Positions 45,601 to 57,172 of a stretch of 64,000 nucleotides of DNA are shown one piece after another. Made by a program: the position numbers and the translations under genes. The notes under the pieces are model-generated. The model ran no database searches. It was not told the origin of the DNA and was given only the letters and a program-made list of their open reading frames with translations. Origin of the DNA: Platycnemis pennipes (taxonomy: Eukaryota > Arthropoda > Insecta > Odonata > Platycnemididae); assembly GCA_933228895.1 (NCBI GenBank), contig OW121848.1, positions 160,844,688 through 160,908,687 on the forward strand. The letters are read 5' to 3'. How positions within the stretch are numbered: position 1 is the stretch's first letter; every line of letters starts with the position of its first letter.

Positions 45601-47487
45601 TAATAATCTATCGGCGTCAATGATCTTTTGCCGAGCTTATGAATACGAATTGCAGGAAATAAAGTGAGAACGCGAGTAAAAAAATTATATACGTAATGAA
45701 TTGGATTGATACCACTGTATTTTTAAAAGAACATCTTCATTCTCTTTCCCCAATATGTGAAGTTCAGATAAATGAAGACAACATGAGGACCATTCGTGGA
45801 TGAAGACCGGTTTGGATTAGGAAAAAGAAAAGGGAAAAGAAAAAAAATTTGTCCCTTGGGTTACTCATTAAGGAAGGAATGGAGTACATGCAGCCATTGC
45901 TTGCGGGTTATTGCGGATTAAGCAAGCATCCATAGCTCACGTATTCTAATGATGTATCATTTGACACCAACTGCAATGTAATGTTTGAAATCCGGAGGTT
46001 AATGGGCTAAAGCAGTGTAGTAAATACTCGAAGAATAATCCTCCATTTGTAAAAAATGTAGTTGGCCCTAATCGGACAAGGGCCGATCCGTGATAGGTAT
46101 TAAAATGTAAGAAACAATACAAAGATGTAGGCTCTCTTATGTGGGCTTTAATGCATCAATTCATGCAGCCAGAGGAAAGGTTTTGCGATTTTTTATTTTA
46201 GCAGCATCAAGTCAATCTTCATGCTTTAATCCTTTAATCGTTGCGCTTCACGCATTAGACTCTTGATTTTCTTTCGAAATTCACGTTTATTAATCCCAAG
46301 CCTTTTGAAGAGGCGAGGCCTCTGTTGGGCCAGAACTGTTTGGAAACAGTTGCATCGTTTTTTTTTCAGTTCACCGAATGCGGTTCACTTGGGAGGCGGG
46401 ATGAGGGTTTTGCTGCGGCAGGGGCCGTGGGAGAGAGGTGGGCGCACACAGTCTCCAGGTTTGGGGGTTTTATTGCACCTTTCCACGACCCGGCCCTGAG
46501 AGGCGAGCACGCATGCCCCTGCCTCCGTGTCCCTCGCGCAAAGGGCCGTCCGAAGGAGAACCGTGTTCTCATGTGATCAAAGGGACGTCCCTTCTCGGAA
46601 ACTCACAATGCGACGTCGTCGCCTTCTTCACTCCCTCTCAATGCATTCGTCGAAGGTTATTGAGGTGGAAAATTGAGATTTTACCGACGCCGGCAGGTTT
46701 ATTACTTTACCAACCTTACGTCGCCTCCTTCTCTATCAATGACTCTCTTGTTTCCTCGCCACGGGCAACAATACCCTTTCACTCCTCTTCTGCATACATG
46801 TTTCTATGTCCGCACCCGCTTAGATACAGCTCGGAGGCGGCGGTGGTATTTTGGAGTACGATGCTTATTCTTTTAATTTTTCAATTCATTCCTCAAATTC
46901 TATTCTTTACATCCTTAACGATTCAGCAGTTTGATATACCAGGGAATGGAACGTAGAGGTACTGATCGAGACACCGAGTTCGATTCAGGTTCAGACGCCT
47001 TTGACTAAGTCCAGTTGGACATTAATCTGAGTGACTCTCTTGGAATGTTACTGGAGACCACATGTGGCGTAGGGAACAACGTTTGCTCGCCCACCGTGAA
47101 GTGTGATGGGTACATGCCGCTTGGATTATAGTATTTGGTGAGTTCCAGCTTCACCAGACAGACCGATCTTCGGATAGACACATATTGCAACGGCTAGTCG
47201 TTAAGATTTTCGTGAATTTGAGTTTACTTTACTTACAAAAAAATTGCGACACTGTTATTGCTCAATACCAAAAGAGAAGCCTTGTAAGTGAAAGTGCGAA
47301 AACCTTTCATGTGATAAAAAGTAAATATTAAGGCTTTACTTGGTGGAACCGAATCAAGGCCTTGGTGATGATAATTGTGTTGTCCATCGAAACCTAGGTA
47401 GGTGTCAATAAAATTTAATGTGGAATATTACCGAGTGATTTCCTTGCAGTGATTAATGTGCTACTGCAATTTATGATTCTCGCTTTC
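42601..47487. other. Unassigned 4.9 kb
   Basis: Mostly AT-rich with no gene or repeat I can support. Near 45795-45835 the + strand reads VDEDRFGLGKRKG, reminiscent of the RTE DEDKFGFRKSKG block, so an old LINE D copy is possible. 46263-46956 is GC-richer with overlapping frames but no domain. Confidence 0.4.
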
Positions 47488-47722
47488 ATTACCATTATCA
47501 TCATCGGTCAACAACCCTAGGATTGGTTTCACGCAGCCCTCCACTCGATTCTTCTATCGGCCAACTTCTTCATATCAACGTAATTTTTCTCTTTTACATC
47601 CTTCACAACTTGCTTTATATATTTCATACGAGGCCTTGCTTTTCCATTCTTCCCGCTCACTTTTCCCTCGACGATGGTCTTCATTAAGCCATCGTGTCTT
47701 AAGATATGGCCGATTAAGTTGT
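47488..47722 (-). mobile_element. RTE-like LINE D, short 3' fragment (D5)
   Basis: ATC-type tail, GGTCAACAACCCTAGGATTG, ATTCTTCTATCGGCCAACTT, CGAGGCCTTGCTTTTCC and AAGATATGGCCGATTAAGTT on the minus strand. 5'-truncated after about 235 bases. Confidence 0.82.
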
Positions 47723-49115
47723 CATTACCATTGCTTGCAGCTGCAGTTGATTACAATTTTTGGCGAGGTTATTTGAGTAATATGAGCACTGTGTTGGAAT
47801 ATTGTTGTGGTGAAGACGTATAGGAAAGTGATAATGCTGAAAATAAATCCGGTTCGTGGTCATAAAGAATTCAGAGGGGGAAAGTGGATCCGCATAATGA
47901 CTTGGTTGAGGAAAGATCAATGTCTTTAGGCATGCATTCGGAGGTGGTATTTATTCCATTCGTTATAAAAAGAATAGTGCCCTAAATGGTTGTAAGTTTC
48001 CGTATTTCATTCATTGATTTGACTTTGGTTTGAGCCTCTCAATATGGTCAGTAGTGTATACCAATGAGGTAATTCCCAAAAGACGCGTAATGCTAGCATT
48101 GGTGATTTTGTTTTGAGTGGTTATGCCTTAGATGCTTTCAAATGTAATTCTTCATTTTAACTTTAACTCTATAATTCAGCAGTAATACTACGTTAAAAAA
48201 GATTTTTATACCAGTTTCAAAGATATAAGTTAGTTAAACCAAGGTCGGTCTTAGATACTGCTGTTGAAGTTCAGTAGACGAGGATGCATTGTCTTTACCT
48301 TGCCATGTTAATTTCTTATTCATATCACGTAGTTAGTTGACATTTATGAAATGCGGATCCTCTGTCAGTTAACCAGAAACAAACAGCTGCGGATACATTG
48401 CCTGATTGTTTTTTCTTATGACCATTGCGTTTTGCGGCTTTTGGGAAAGATGAGAATGCTCGGAGTCGGGCCCTTCCCGATGGCAAGACGATTCTCACCG
48501 TGAATTGAGCAAACTTCATCTCTTAACGAACCCAAGCAGACACGAGAGGACATCTTCCCGGATATCGTTATAAAACAAACATGCCAAGGTGTGGAGAAGA
48601 GGCTCCTCTGTGCATTGTATTCGTAAACTCATTAGGAAGAGGTGTCGGTGCAGTCACCCCCCCTCCGCCTTTTCCCGGCCGCTCACAAATCATTCGTTCA
48701 CGTCCCAGACCTCCCCTCCCGTGTCCACGGCACGCCGTTGTCCTCTTGGCACCCGTGAATGATTCACGTCTTCTTTACCTCTCCCTCCCCCCTCCCCACA
48801 CACAAAAGACGGGGATTGCGACAGGCGAAACCTCAAGGAACACGACAGTTTCTTTGTCTTGGTATACTTCATCACTGCTATACGTATGCGTTCATGTATA
48901 ACTTGATGAGTAGAAACACACGGTTTTAATCTAACGGTGGAGGCTCGCGACAAATGAAAAATAAGGAAAGATTGTTGCTGGTATTTAGGCATAACCTGAC
49001 CAAGGTGAAGACACTCTCGAGAATGACTGATGGACGAACTATGACGCATGAACCAATACCAGGGAATTTGTGGAAATGTTAGCTTCCTTGCAAATTACCC
49101 TTAACCTTTTTTTTT
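47723..49115. other. Unassigned sequence
   Basis: No gene or repeat recognised. A C-rich patch at 48650-48800 gives Pro-rich frames. Confidence 0.45.
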
Positions 49116-49592
49116 AACCTTATTAGCGTAACCAGTCTATTAAATGAATTAAATTGGGAATCATTGTCAGATCGCAGGTTGAAATTTAGACTTATTCTCT
49201 TAAATAAATTCCAAGACCATGTTTTCAGTGATGACGTTAAAAATATTTTGCGGACCCCAACTTACTGTGGTAGACTGGACCATAATCACAAAATTAGAGA
49301 AATTGATTGCCGAACTGACAGATTCAAAATGTCTTTTTTTCCTCGTACTATTAGGGATATGAATAACGGTAAATATATCCAGTGCGAGTGTAGCAATGGA
49401 TAACATTGGTAGCTGCATGTATGTATAAGGACTTAAAGCTAACCCAACTAACGGCATGTTTTTGCATGTATGCTTTGCTATATTAATTTTTAATTACAAA
49501 TTTTATGCATGATATGTAGTGCATGTTTGGTGAGAGTTCACCCCCTGCCACACACCTTTATGGTGTCTTTCAGGGTATTATGTAGATGTAGA
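49116..49592 (+). mobile_element. LINE A copy, 5'-truncated (A6)
   Basis: The plus-strand frame 49164-49403 continues from a broken start: SDRRLKFRLILLNKFQDHVF, ILRTPTYCGRLDHNHKIREI, FFPRTIRDMNNGKYI, then stop. The 3' UTR with hairpin (49549-49577) and GTAGATGTAGA tail follows. The reading begins in the NLISVTSLLNELNWESL block, so the 5' truncation is at about 49116. Confidence 0.85.
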
Positions 49593-49665
49593 AGCACCCC
49601 CGGAATCGGGAATCCTGGTAGTACAGGAATCGATCGTGGTAGCCTGGAATTTGGTCTGATAAAGC

Positions 49666-50915
49666 TTCATCTACATCCATGTAATGGCCTGCGAGCCACC
49701 GCGAGAGTGTGTGGCAGGAGGTGTGAGTATCACAAAACATGAACCATTTCAATGCAACTAAGAGCTACCAAGCCATGCAACTAAGACACTGCAGAGTACT
49801 CTAACAATGTTTCACCCCCATCCCCTTGCTATGGCGCATATTATCCTCTCTAATTGTGCGCGGGAAAAATGACATTTTAAAACTAATGGTATGACAATCT
49901 ATCTGTCTAATTTTATTATCTGATCAAATCTAGCATAATACGCGGGGTTATTGATAAATATCTATTATCTTCAGTAAACCAATCCGTTTTAAAATTCTGC
50001 AGGAGATTTAGTCTCTACTTTAATCAAAGGTCTGATAATGATTCCGAATCTAATTCTTCTATTAATTTTTATACACTGCTTAGCGTATCGTAACACCTTT
50101 TAGTAAAACCTAGCTGCTCTACGCTGCACACTGTCTATTTCACTGATCATATCTAATTCAATCGGATCCAATACTCTGGCTACATATTCTAGGTGGGGCC
50201 TAACCAATGAAAAGTAGCATCACCCCTTTGTCTTCTCGTCACATTTCCCCAGTAACCTTCTGGTAAATCTTTTTATTGGCTTGGCCACATATTTTCCGGG
50301 TGTCTTCCTTACAAAAAACTCTAGTAACTATAACACCTTGGTACCTTATGGATTTTACTCTTTGATTTGTCGTTTTACATACTGTATACGACCGTTGTAA
50401 CGAACTGTTCCTCTTCCGAAAATTAATGGTGTTATACTCTTTAAGGTTTCGTTCAAACTGTCATTCGTCTCACCACTCTTGAATAGCATCAACATTTTTG
50501 ATAAGTGATTCCCTATCATCTTCATTTGATGTACCCCTGTACACTACCGTGTAATCAGCAAAGCATCAAAACTTACTACGAACTACGGTTCCTAAATCGT
50601 TGACGTACAAAATAAATAGCCTCTATTTATTTTGTAATATGCAATAGCGTAATATGTCCGCCTCGGACATATTACGCTACCCCGGGGAACTGCCGATGTG
50701 ACTGAGATTGTGTCGGGCAATATTATATCCATAACAACCCTCTGCTCTTACCCACTTAAAATTCCTTTATCCAACATATAATGTCTTTATTAATAACAAA
50801 ACTTTCTAGCCATTTTTTTAATATGAGGTACTTCAGCAAATGGATTTTGAATGTATACGAATATTGTTTTAACCTCAGTACTGTTTTCACCGTGGACCAA
50901 AATATCGTGTACAAA
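49666..50915 (-). mobile_element. LINE B copy with partial reverse transcriptase (B5)
   Basis: Longest B copy. On the minus strand, recognisable blocks are a worn FAEVPH-like motif A edge (near 50840), PRGSVICP and RLFILYVNDL (motif B, split by a 41-bp insertion), the ADDYTVVY-like motif C area with the first residues altered, the RPHLEYVARVLDP-like block and the C-terminal part, then 3' UTR, hairpin and tail at 49668-49715. Many stops and shifts. The tail of the adjacent LINE A copy abuts its 5' end. Confidence 0.8.
50606..50679. repeat. Two adjacent perfect hairpins from a templated insertion
   Basis: TACAAAATAAATAG (50606-50619), CCT, then its exact inverse (50623-50636). Eight bases later TAGCGTAATATGTCCG (50645-50660), CCT, then its exact inverse (50664-50679). 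Removing 41 bases (50623-50663) restores a continuous motif B reading frame in LINE B. The insertion therefore consists of inverted copies of both flanks. Confidence 0.85.
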
Positions 50916-50921
50916 TAAAAC

Positions 50922-52195
50922 TACATCTACATCTACATAATACCCTGCAAGCCACCACGAGGGTGTGTGGCAGGGGGTGATTTCTCACCAAACATGCACT
51001 ACATATCATGCATTAAAAAGGAATAGTATTAATATAGTAGTCAGGACAACACTATTTAAAAAAAAGATACAAATTGCTAAGCAAACATGAAAAACATTCT
51101 GCTAGTAGGGTTAGCTTTAAGTATTCATACCAACATGCAGCTACCAATGCTATTCATTGCTACTCTCTGATAGGACATATTTACCGTTATTCGTATCTCT
51201 AATTGTTCGAGGGAAAAAGGACATTTTGAATCTATCAGTTCGGCAATCAATTTCTCTAATTTTATGAATATGGTCCAGTCTGCCATAGTAAGTTGGGGTT
51301 CGTAAAATATTTTTAACTTCATCACTGAAAATATTGCCTTGGAATTTGTTTAAGAGATTAAGTCTAAATTTCAACCTGCGATCTGACAATGATTCCCATT
51401 TCAAATCATTTAATAGACTGGTTACGCTAACATAATTATCGTATCGTCCATTTGCAAATCTTGCCGATCTTCGCTGCACACGTTCGAGTTCATTACTTAG
51501 ACCGATTTCGTAGGGATCCCATACACTGGCAGCATATTCCAAATGCGGTCTAACTAGGGAAAAGTAGCTGATTTCTCGTACATGATCGTCGCATTTACCC
51601 AATACTGTTTTAATGAAACCCAGTTTGCGATTCGCTTGACCCATTATTTCACGAATGTGTTTACCCCAGGAAAGATCATTTGTCAGTCTTATTCCAAGAT
51701 ATTTAATGGATTCCACGTTTGTTAATTCATTATTAATTATTTTGTAAGTGGTAGGAGGAGAGCTATTCTTTTTCCAAAAATTCATTACAAGACATTTCTT
51801 AAAGTTTAATTCTAACTGCCATGTATCACACCAAGTTTCAATTGCTTGTAGGTCAATATTTAAATATTCTTTATCGTTCGGGCATAGAATTTCCCTGTAC
51901 ACTACTGCGTCATCGGCAAATAGACGAATCTTACTTTTTACCACCTTTTGGATATCATTTATGTACAAAAGGAATAGGAGTGGACCTATCACACTACCTT
52001 GTGGGACACCCGAAGTGACTTTTATTGCCGGTGAGGAAACACCGTCCAAAACAACCCTTTGAACCCGATCATGCAGAAAATCATTAATCCATGATATAAT
52101 GTTACTGTCTAACCCATATGCTAATTGTGCTTCGCAAGAAGTTCGCACTTTCTGGAACCCATGTTGGCTTTTTATGAGTGACCCTGAATATTCAT
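50922..52195 (-). mobile_element. LINE A, longest copy (A2)
   Basis: Minus-strand CR1/L2-like LINE, 5'-truncated inside the reverse transcriptase. It holds a 332-codon open frame (52148-51150), then 3' UTR, hairpin and a clean TAGATG-type tail at 50922-50940. Reading upstream of the frame's first Met, KSQHGFQKV is in frame, so the true reading extends further. Best copy for defining the family. Confidence 0.9.
51150..52148 (-). pseudogene. LINE A ORF2: reverse-transcriptase palm, thumb and C-terminus
   Basis: 332 codons open. Order of blocks: RTSCEAQLA, YGLDSNIISWINDFLHDRVQ, GVPQGSVIGPLLFLLYINDI (motif B, residues about 47-66), IRLFADDAVVY (motif C with the ADD catalytic pair, near 75-85), LELNFKKCLVMNF, IKYLGIRLTNDLSWGKHIRE, RPHLEYAASVWDPYE, VQRRSARF, and the C-terminal FPRTIRDTNNGKYV. 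The segment expected between SCEAQLA and YGLDS, which in relatives carries motif A with the first catalytic Asp, is missing in frame. The protein would therefore be catalytically dead although the frame is open. Confidence 0.85.
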
Positions 52196-55100
52196 ATATT
52201 CTATGATTGAGCTGACTTCTATGGGCTCAAATAACTCGCAGTAAATCGATGGAAGAGAATAAGTGAAGCTTAGACCTGTGGTTCGATTCCCAGCCTAGAA
52301 AATCTCTTTCCGTTGCCAAATACCGACGCACCAGCTTTTATGATCAAATTATAGTATTTAACTTCAAATTTAAATCATAATATAAAATATATAGGCCAAT
52401 ATATAATCATAACTGTTAACAAGTCGTAAAATTAATGTAAAACTGATATTTTCATGAGGCGAATCCCTTCGTATTGACGTTCAAATGTCATTCGAGGCAT
52501 TTAAAATCATATACAATGTCAGTGATTGGAATAATTATTTGTTGTAGTTGTATTTAGTAGTTGTATCAATTGCGCTTGTTATATTTATAATGTCCTCCTG
52601 ACTTCCGTTGGAATTTTTCTCAGTTTTCAGTCTGAGAATAATTTTCCTTCAACTACATTACCTGGCTTTCATTGCCCTGATGGCCAATCCAAGCCTTTTG
52701 CGAACAGGAGATGATGATGGTATCAGGGAAGACGTTGGCTCTATTGATACATGAGAGTTGTGACATTATTGCTCCACGGAGACTGTTTTGGGCTGCAACT
52801 GGTGAGAGGGGAAAACAATTCTGTGAACCCATTTTGTTTGCAACCACTTTCAACCGTTTCCACCGATTTTCGAACCGCAGTTTCGGCGTGTCGTCGGAAT
52901 AAACTCTCAATGCCCTAAGTAAAATCACATACCGATATTTATATTTTAGGTACTAATGCATTTAAGCGTAATACTGGGCTTTCATGCTTTCTTTACTGGC
53001 CCCCATTCAAGTCATTTTGAGGATAAACTGCAATGATAATTCTCTGGATAGAGTAAGTAATATGATAGGTAATAGAGGATTAAGAAAGTTGATATCTTTC
53101 TAGTGAGAATTTTTTTTCTGTGTCCATATTATAAACATAATGTTTCACGGCAGGAGCTCACGTGGTACCGTTGTGTTCAATGAGGGATATAGCTCAAAGT
53201 AAGTATTTTTACTCTTTCATTTTCGTTGCTTTGCGATCATTAACAATTTCATACATAGGATGACAGCGATTGCTTTCTTCTGTGTTGCGATTATCATTTC
53301 CTGCATTCTACTGGCTTCACCACTAAAAAAAACATTGAAAATGTTACTAGCGTGGATGCAGGAGTTGTCCTGAAGATCGAATGATTGCAACGTTGAAGTC
53401 ATCATTTGCCCACTGATGAAGTTGAAAATAATTCATTCAAACACTTGAATTCAAAAGTAATTAATTTAAAAAGCTTCTTGTTTCCTAAAAAATGCTCCGA
53501 AGAATAAAAATATGAACAATTGATGCAGGACTTTGCGCGGGAATCCGCGGAGAATTTAGGGTTAGGAAAACTTATTGCTGATATTTTCCTTGTTCTTCAA
53601 AACGCCTACATCTACATACGGTCAAACCTGTTAATCCAGAATTGAGTAAGCAATAAAACACTGTTAGTGAGAATAATTGCCAGTTCCCGTCATTTTCGCC
53701 CTTAAAAACCTCTCATTGTGAGAAAGAAAAACGTCTGTGAGAGTCGTTTTTCACGTCTGGACATCTCTAGACAGCTTTAGTCCACATCTCTACAAGCGAG
53801 ATCGTCTTCAAGGCGATGCATTACGTTTCGCGTATTTACACTGATGGAACGCATAATTTTTTGTTAGTCTTGTAAGCAAAGGTTTGCTTTTGTAAGCAAA
53901 TCAGTAAGTAAGTGTCAATCGCTAAGGGAGGTGGAACACATTCACAGGATTTTTTAAAGAAATATTACTGTTTTTATTAAGTGACAAACTTAAAATTATG
54001 ATTCTCATCGAGGGCGAAACATCGCTAAGTTAGATACTGAGTTAGTTTGCGGTTCGGAGTTTGCCTTTTGTATGATCTTATAAAGCCAAGATTGCATAGA
54101 GAATCAATGATCTGAGAGGCATAGAAATCTTTAGAGGAACATGATTGTTAAATTTAATAATGCTGAAAAGTGCCTCACGGAATGGATTAAACAAGTCCAC
54201 GAGTAATAAATCCTATGCACAAACCATAGGTTAAAGAAAAAAGGATTTCAATACAAACTAGGAATACAGGATTTTTCACGTAGCAATGACTGGTTTCATG
54301 GTTTTAAAAAGTGACGTGACAGCGTAACATGGCTGAGAAACTGGCAATATGTGAGAAATCAGTGAGGAAAAATCCCTTGGCCTCTTCCTTCTAGTAGTTC
54401 GAATTCCTGCTAGACACCGCGGAGCCGTGAGACTTGAAGTTGATGCAATCAAGGAGCAAATACTCATTTTATTAATTACCATCATGTGTTTCAAAGTGCT
54501 TTCATTTTAAATCACAACGGTGTACTATTCACTTGCAATGCTAGTTTTTTTTTAATATCACCTTCCTTAGAAATTAAATTTAACAAGTCTTGATTAGGAT
54601 TAAAATTGCCTCAGGAATGAAAAAAAGACTATTTGGAAGCAAACTGAATGTATAATATGCAAAACTAATGTCAATTAGATCAAAAGGATTGTTGAACATG
54701 CACATGGAAAAGATTTGATGCGCCTAAAAGTTCGCAACGTTTTTACCAGAATTCAGCAAGGCTTTCTCAAAGATAAATCTTGCGTATTTTTTTCGTGGAA
54801 ATTTCAAAATGTAACTAGATGAAGCTCCTTCAAACAGATAATTCGTCATAAGTCACATTGAATTCATTAAAAAATATACTTTAGATGTTTAATTTCCTAT
54901 AAAGTGGTAAGCAAAAGTAATATTTGAGAGAAGCACCTCCATAGTGGTATGACGTCAATTACCCCACTATGAAACGTTACCGGCCCTGTGTCATTCCGCA
55001 TTGTAATCACGATATTAATTTCAAAACATCTTGAAAAAGTCTTTTATTTATCATGATACCACCACTTTTAGAGCGCGGCTAAACACCATGAGTAGAATTA

Positions 55101-55443
55101 CTTCCTACTTTACAGCCATTTAGAGTACCTAGATAATTTTTTCACGCTACAGGTTACGTAACATCTTGCTCTTGCGGAGTAGTTAGTGAGGGAAGATGTA
55201 CTCAGGCTATGATTTTTCTATCAATGAAGCGTAGGATGTGGCAATTTCAGCGTTAAGCCGTTAGGCTGACTTGCACGAGAGATAAGAGTTGGAATAAAAT
55301 AAACAGAGGAAGCGACCGACAGCGTAAGTTAATGGCGTCGTTGAGTAGGTGTGTAATTGGATGCAGAGAGGAATTTTTCTGGAAATGGAGGAATGGCGGA
55401 GAGAAATTCGGTCCTGGCGTTAGTCTGCCCTAAATGAAGGAGC
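52196..55443. other. Unassigned 3.2 kb; one possible SINE B-box
   Basis: At 52275-52292 GTGGTTCGATTCCCAGCC is a perfect-looking B-box with a weak upstream A-box, so a SINE remnant is possible. At 53606-53620 CCTACATCTACATACGG resembles a lone LINE hexamer tail. No gene is recognised in the rest. Confidence 0.4.
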
Positions 55444-55668
55444 CTACATCTACAGATAACCCTGCGAACCACCTATAAAGTGTCTGGCAGGGGATCTAGG
55501 GGTTCACGGTCTAACGTCTCATCCAACGGAGGGAGTACTGAACTCCTATTGCTCTCCACACAGCACTCGATTAAGAACTGGTTTACTAATCTCTGCCAAT
55601 GCAGGGACTTGAACTCTGGTTCTCAGAATGCGAGGTCAAAACTCTAGCCACCACAACAACCCGATTCC
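55444..55668 (-). mobile_element. tRNA-derived SINE with LINE A/B-type tail
   Basis: Minus strand, 5' to 3': a tRNA-like head with A-box-like TGGCTAGAGTTTTGA (55650-55636) and B-box GAGTTCAAGTCCC (55615-55603); a body of about 100 bases; then CCCCTGCCAGACACTTTATA, GGTGGTTCGCAGGG and a TCTGTAGATGTAG tail. The last about 50 bases match the 3' end of LINEs A, B and G (CCCTGCCACACACC...GGTGGCTTGCAGGG, then TAGATG). A SINE with a shared LINE tail is a known sign of mobilisation by that LINE. Confidence 0.7.
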
Positions 55669-56007
55669 CAAGAAGGAAAGACTAGTTTAATAGGCATACT
55701 CAATTTAGTTAGAGAGTGGATGAATTGTAGCATTTGAAATAAATTTGGGGTTTTCTGTCTCAGTTGCTGTAGACTAAAAGTATGAGGCTAAGAGCAGTGG
55801 TTTCACGATACGTGCATCGTTAATATTGAATAAAGGACTATCGGGTTGGTATGAGGGCTCGAGTACTAGTTTCCCATCCTCATGATTCGGATTGAAACCG
55901 CAATCTTTGCAGATTTTCCAGGTATCTACCTGTCCCCAACCGAGCATGATCATGTTAAATACTCCTATTCGTCATATGGGACGAATTATTAAACAATAAA
56001 ACCTTTC
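55669..56007. other. Unassigned sequence
   Basis: No gene or repeat recognised between the SINE and LINE G. Confidence 0.4.
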
Positions 56008-56610
56008 TATATCTATATCTACGACATACCCTGCAAGCCACCTCGAGGGTGTGTGGCAGGGGGTGCATCCTCACCAGGAACAATGACACAACAAACAAAA
56101 ATGAACACCACAAAGCAAGCACTACACCTTTAAAAGTAATTGGGGAAAATAGAAGAAAAACTACCAAATCCCAATCATGTAGAACACACCCATGAATACC
56201 ATGCATGCCTTGAAACCCGACACCAATTTCATAGATACTCATACATGCAAAAAAAGGCATTGCATGCAAGGCACACGTTGATTTGAACATGCAGGTAATA
56301 AAACAATTAAAAAAAACTATCGACCTACTCTGAATATTACTTCTATAATTATTACCGATTTACGCGATGTTTAACGTTCTGATCATGAATCGTACGCGGA
56401 AAAAATGACATTTTGTACCTGTCCATCCTGCAATCTATCTCCTTAATTTTATCTAAATTATCGAGCCTACCATAATAAGTCGGAGCCAGCAATATATGAT
56501 TAACGTCATTAATGCTTAAATTTTCCCAGAAGATTAAGTCTGTAATTCAGCCTGCGTTGTGACAGCGATTCCCGTTCCAATTCGGCTAACATACCAGACA
56601 CACTGCTTTT
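56008..56610 (-). mobile_element. LINE G, third CR1/L2-like subfamily, 5'-truncated
   Basis: Minus-strand tail (TAGATATAGATATAG type) and hairpin CCCTGCCACACACCCTCGAG, GGTGGCTTGCAGGG at 56031-56065. The 3' UTR (56066-56390) is unlike A and B. The coding end, read with shifts, has the DCRMDRYKMSFFPRT-like block near 56450-56400 and a YYGRLDNLDKIKE-like block before it. It is related to A and B at the protein level but distinct in the UTR. Confidence 0.75.
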
Positions 56611-56754
56611 TAGTGCCATGCGTAAAGAGTCGGACAAAGCAGATGCCGGGCTTTTCTCCGTTGCCTGAGAAATTCTCCCAATGGTCCATCCACATACTTA
56701 TTTGGCGATAACATAACTGTGGGCCCTCTCTATTAAATAACTATCCAAGGCCGA

Positions 56755-56830
56755 CGATAGCGATAGCGGTTTGATAGCGAAAACGCATAGGTTTCGAACG
56801 AGTTTGAATCCCACCCAGGGCGTGGTGTTT
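56755..56830 (+). repeat. tRNA-derived SINE-like head
   Basis: A weak A-box-like ATAGCGGTTTGATAGCG, then B-box ACGAGTTTGAATCCCACCC at about tRNA spacing. The 3' limit is unclear, perhaps near 56900. Confidence 0.45.
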
Positions 56831-57011
56831 TGTTTGTCCTAGGGTTTAGGCCTTAGGTTAGAGGGTGCGATAAAACCTCAGCCTTTCTGTATTAAAAGCC
56901 ACCCGATAATCCAGGGCTCAGCTTGTACTTATGTTGTCTCTGTGCTCAATCAATAACAGTGGGCCAGTAATCCTTTCACCTAGCTTGGATTGAAACACCT
57001 CAATGAATTGG

Positions 57012-57172
57012 ATCTGAGGTTTCCGCGACGTTTATCTACAATTGTAACGGCTTTCGGGCGTTCTTCTGCGTCAGGGCGTCACTTCTGACCTGAAGACGCC
57101 AGTAGGATGACTGGAGAAACTGTCATCACCATGAGATGCCCGAAACCCGTTACCATTCACCTCAATGAACTT
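57012..57172 (+). repeat. Repeat family F copy with hammerhead-like motif
   Basis: Second copy of the repeat at 9297-9425, but with the inner part inverted. The + strand has CTGAAGA (57090-57096), a CCAGT/ACTGG hairpin, then GAAAC (57116-57120). Upstream GTC at 57079-57081 could serve as the cleavage triplet pairing with the C of GAAAC. At its right end GCCCGAAACCCGTTACC mirrors GTAACGGCTTTCGGGC at 57044-57059. Confidence 0.5.

Noticed and set aside
46950..46990. A tRNA-derived SINE, from ACCGAGTTCGATTCAGG
   Set aside because: A B-box-like match alone, with no convincing A-box or flanking tRNA-like structure.
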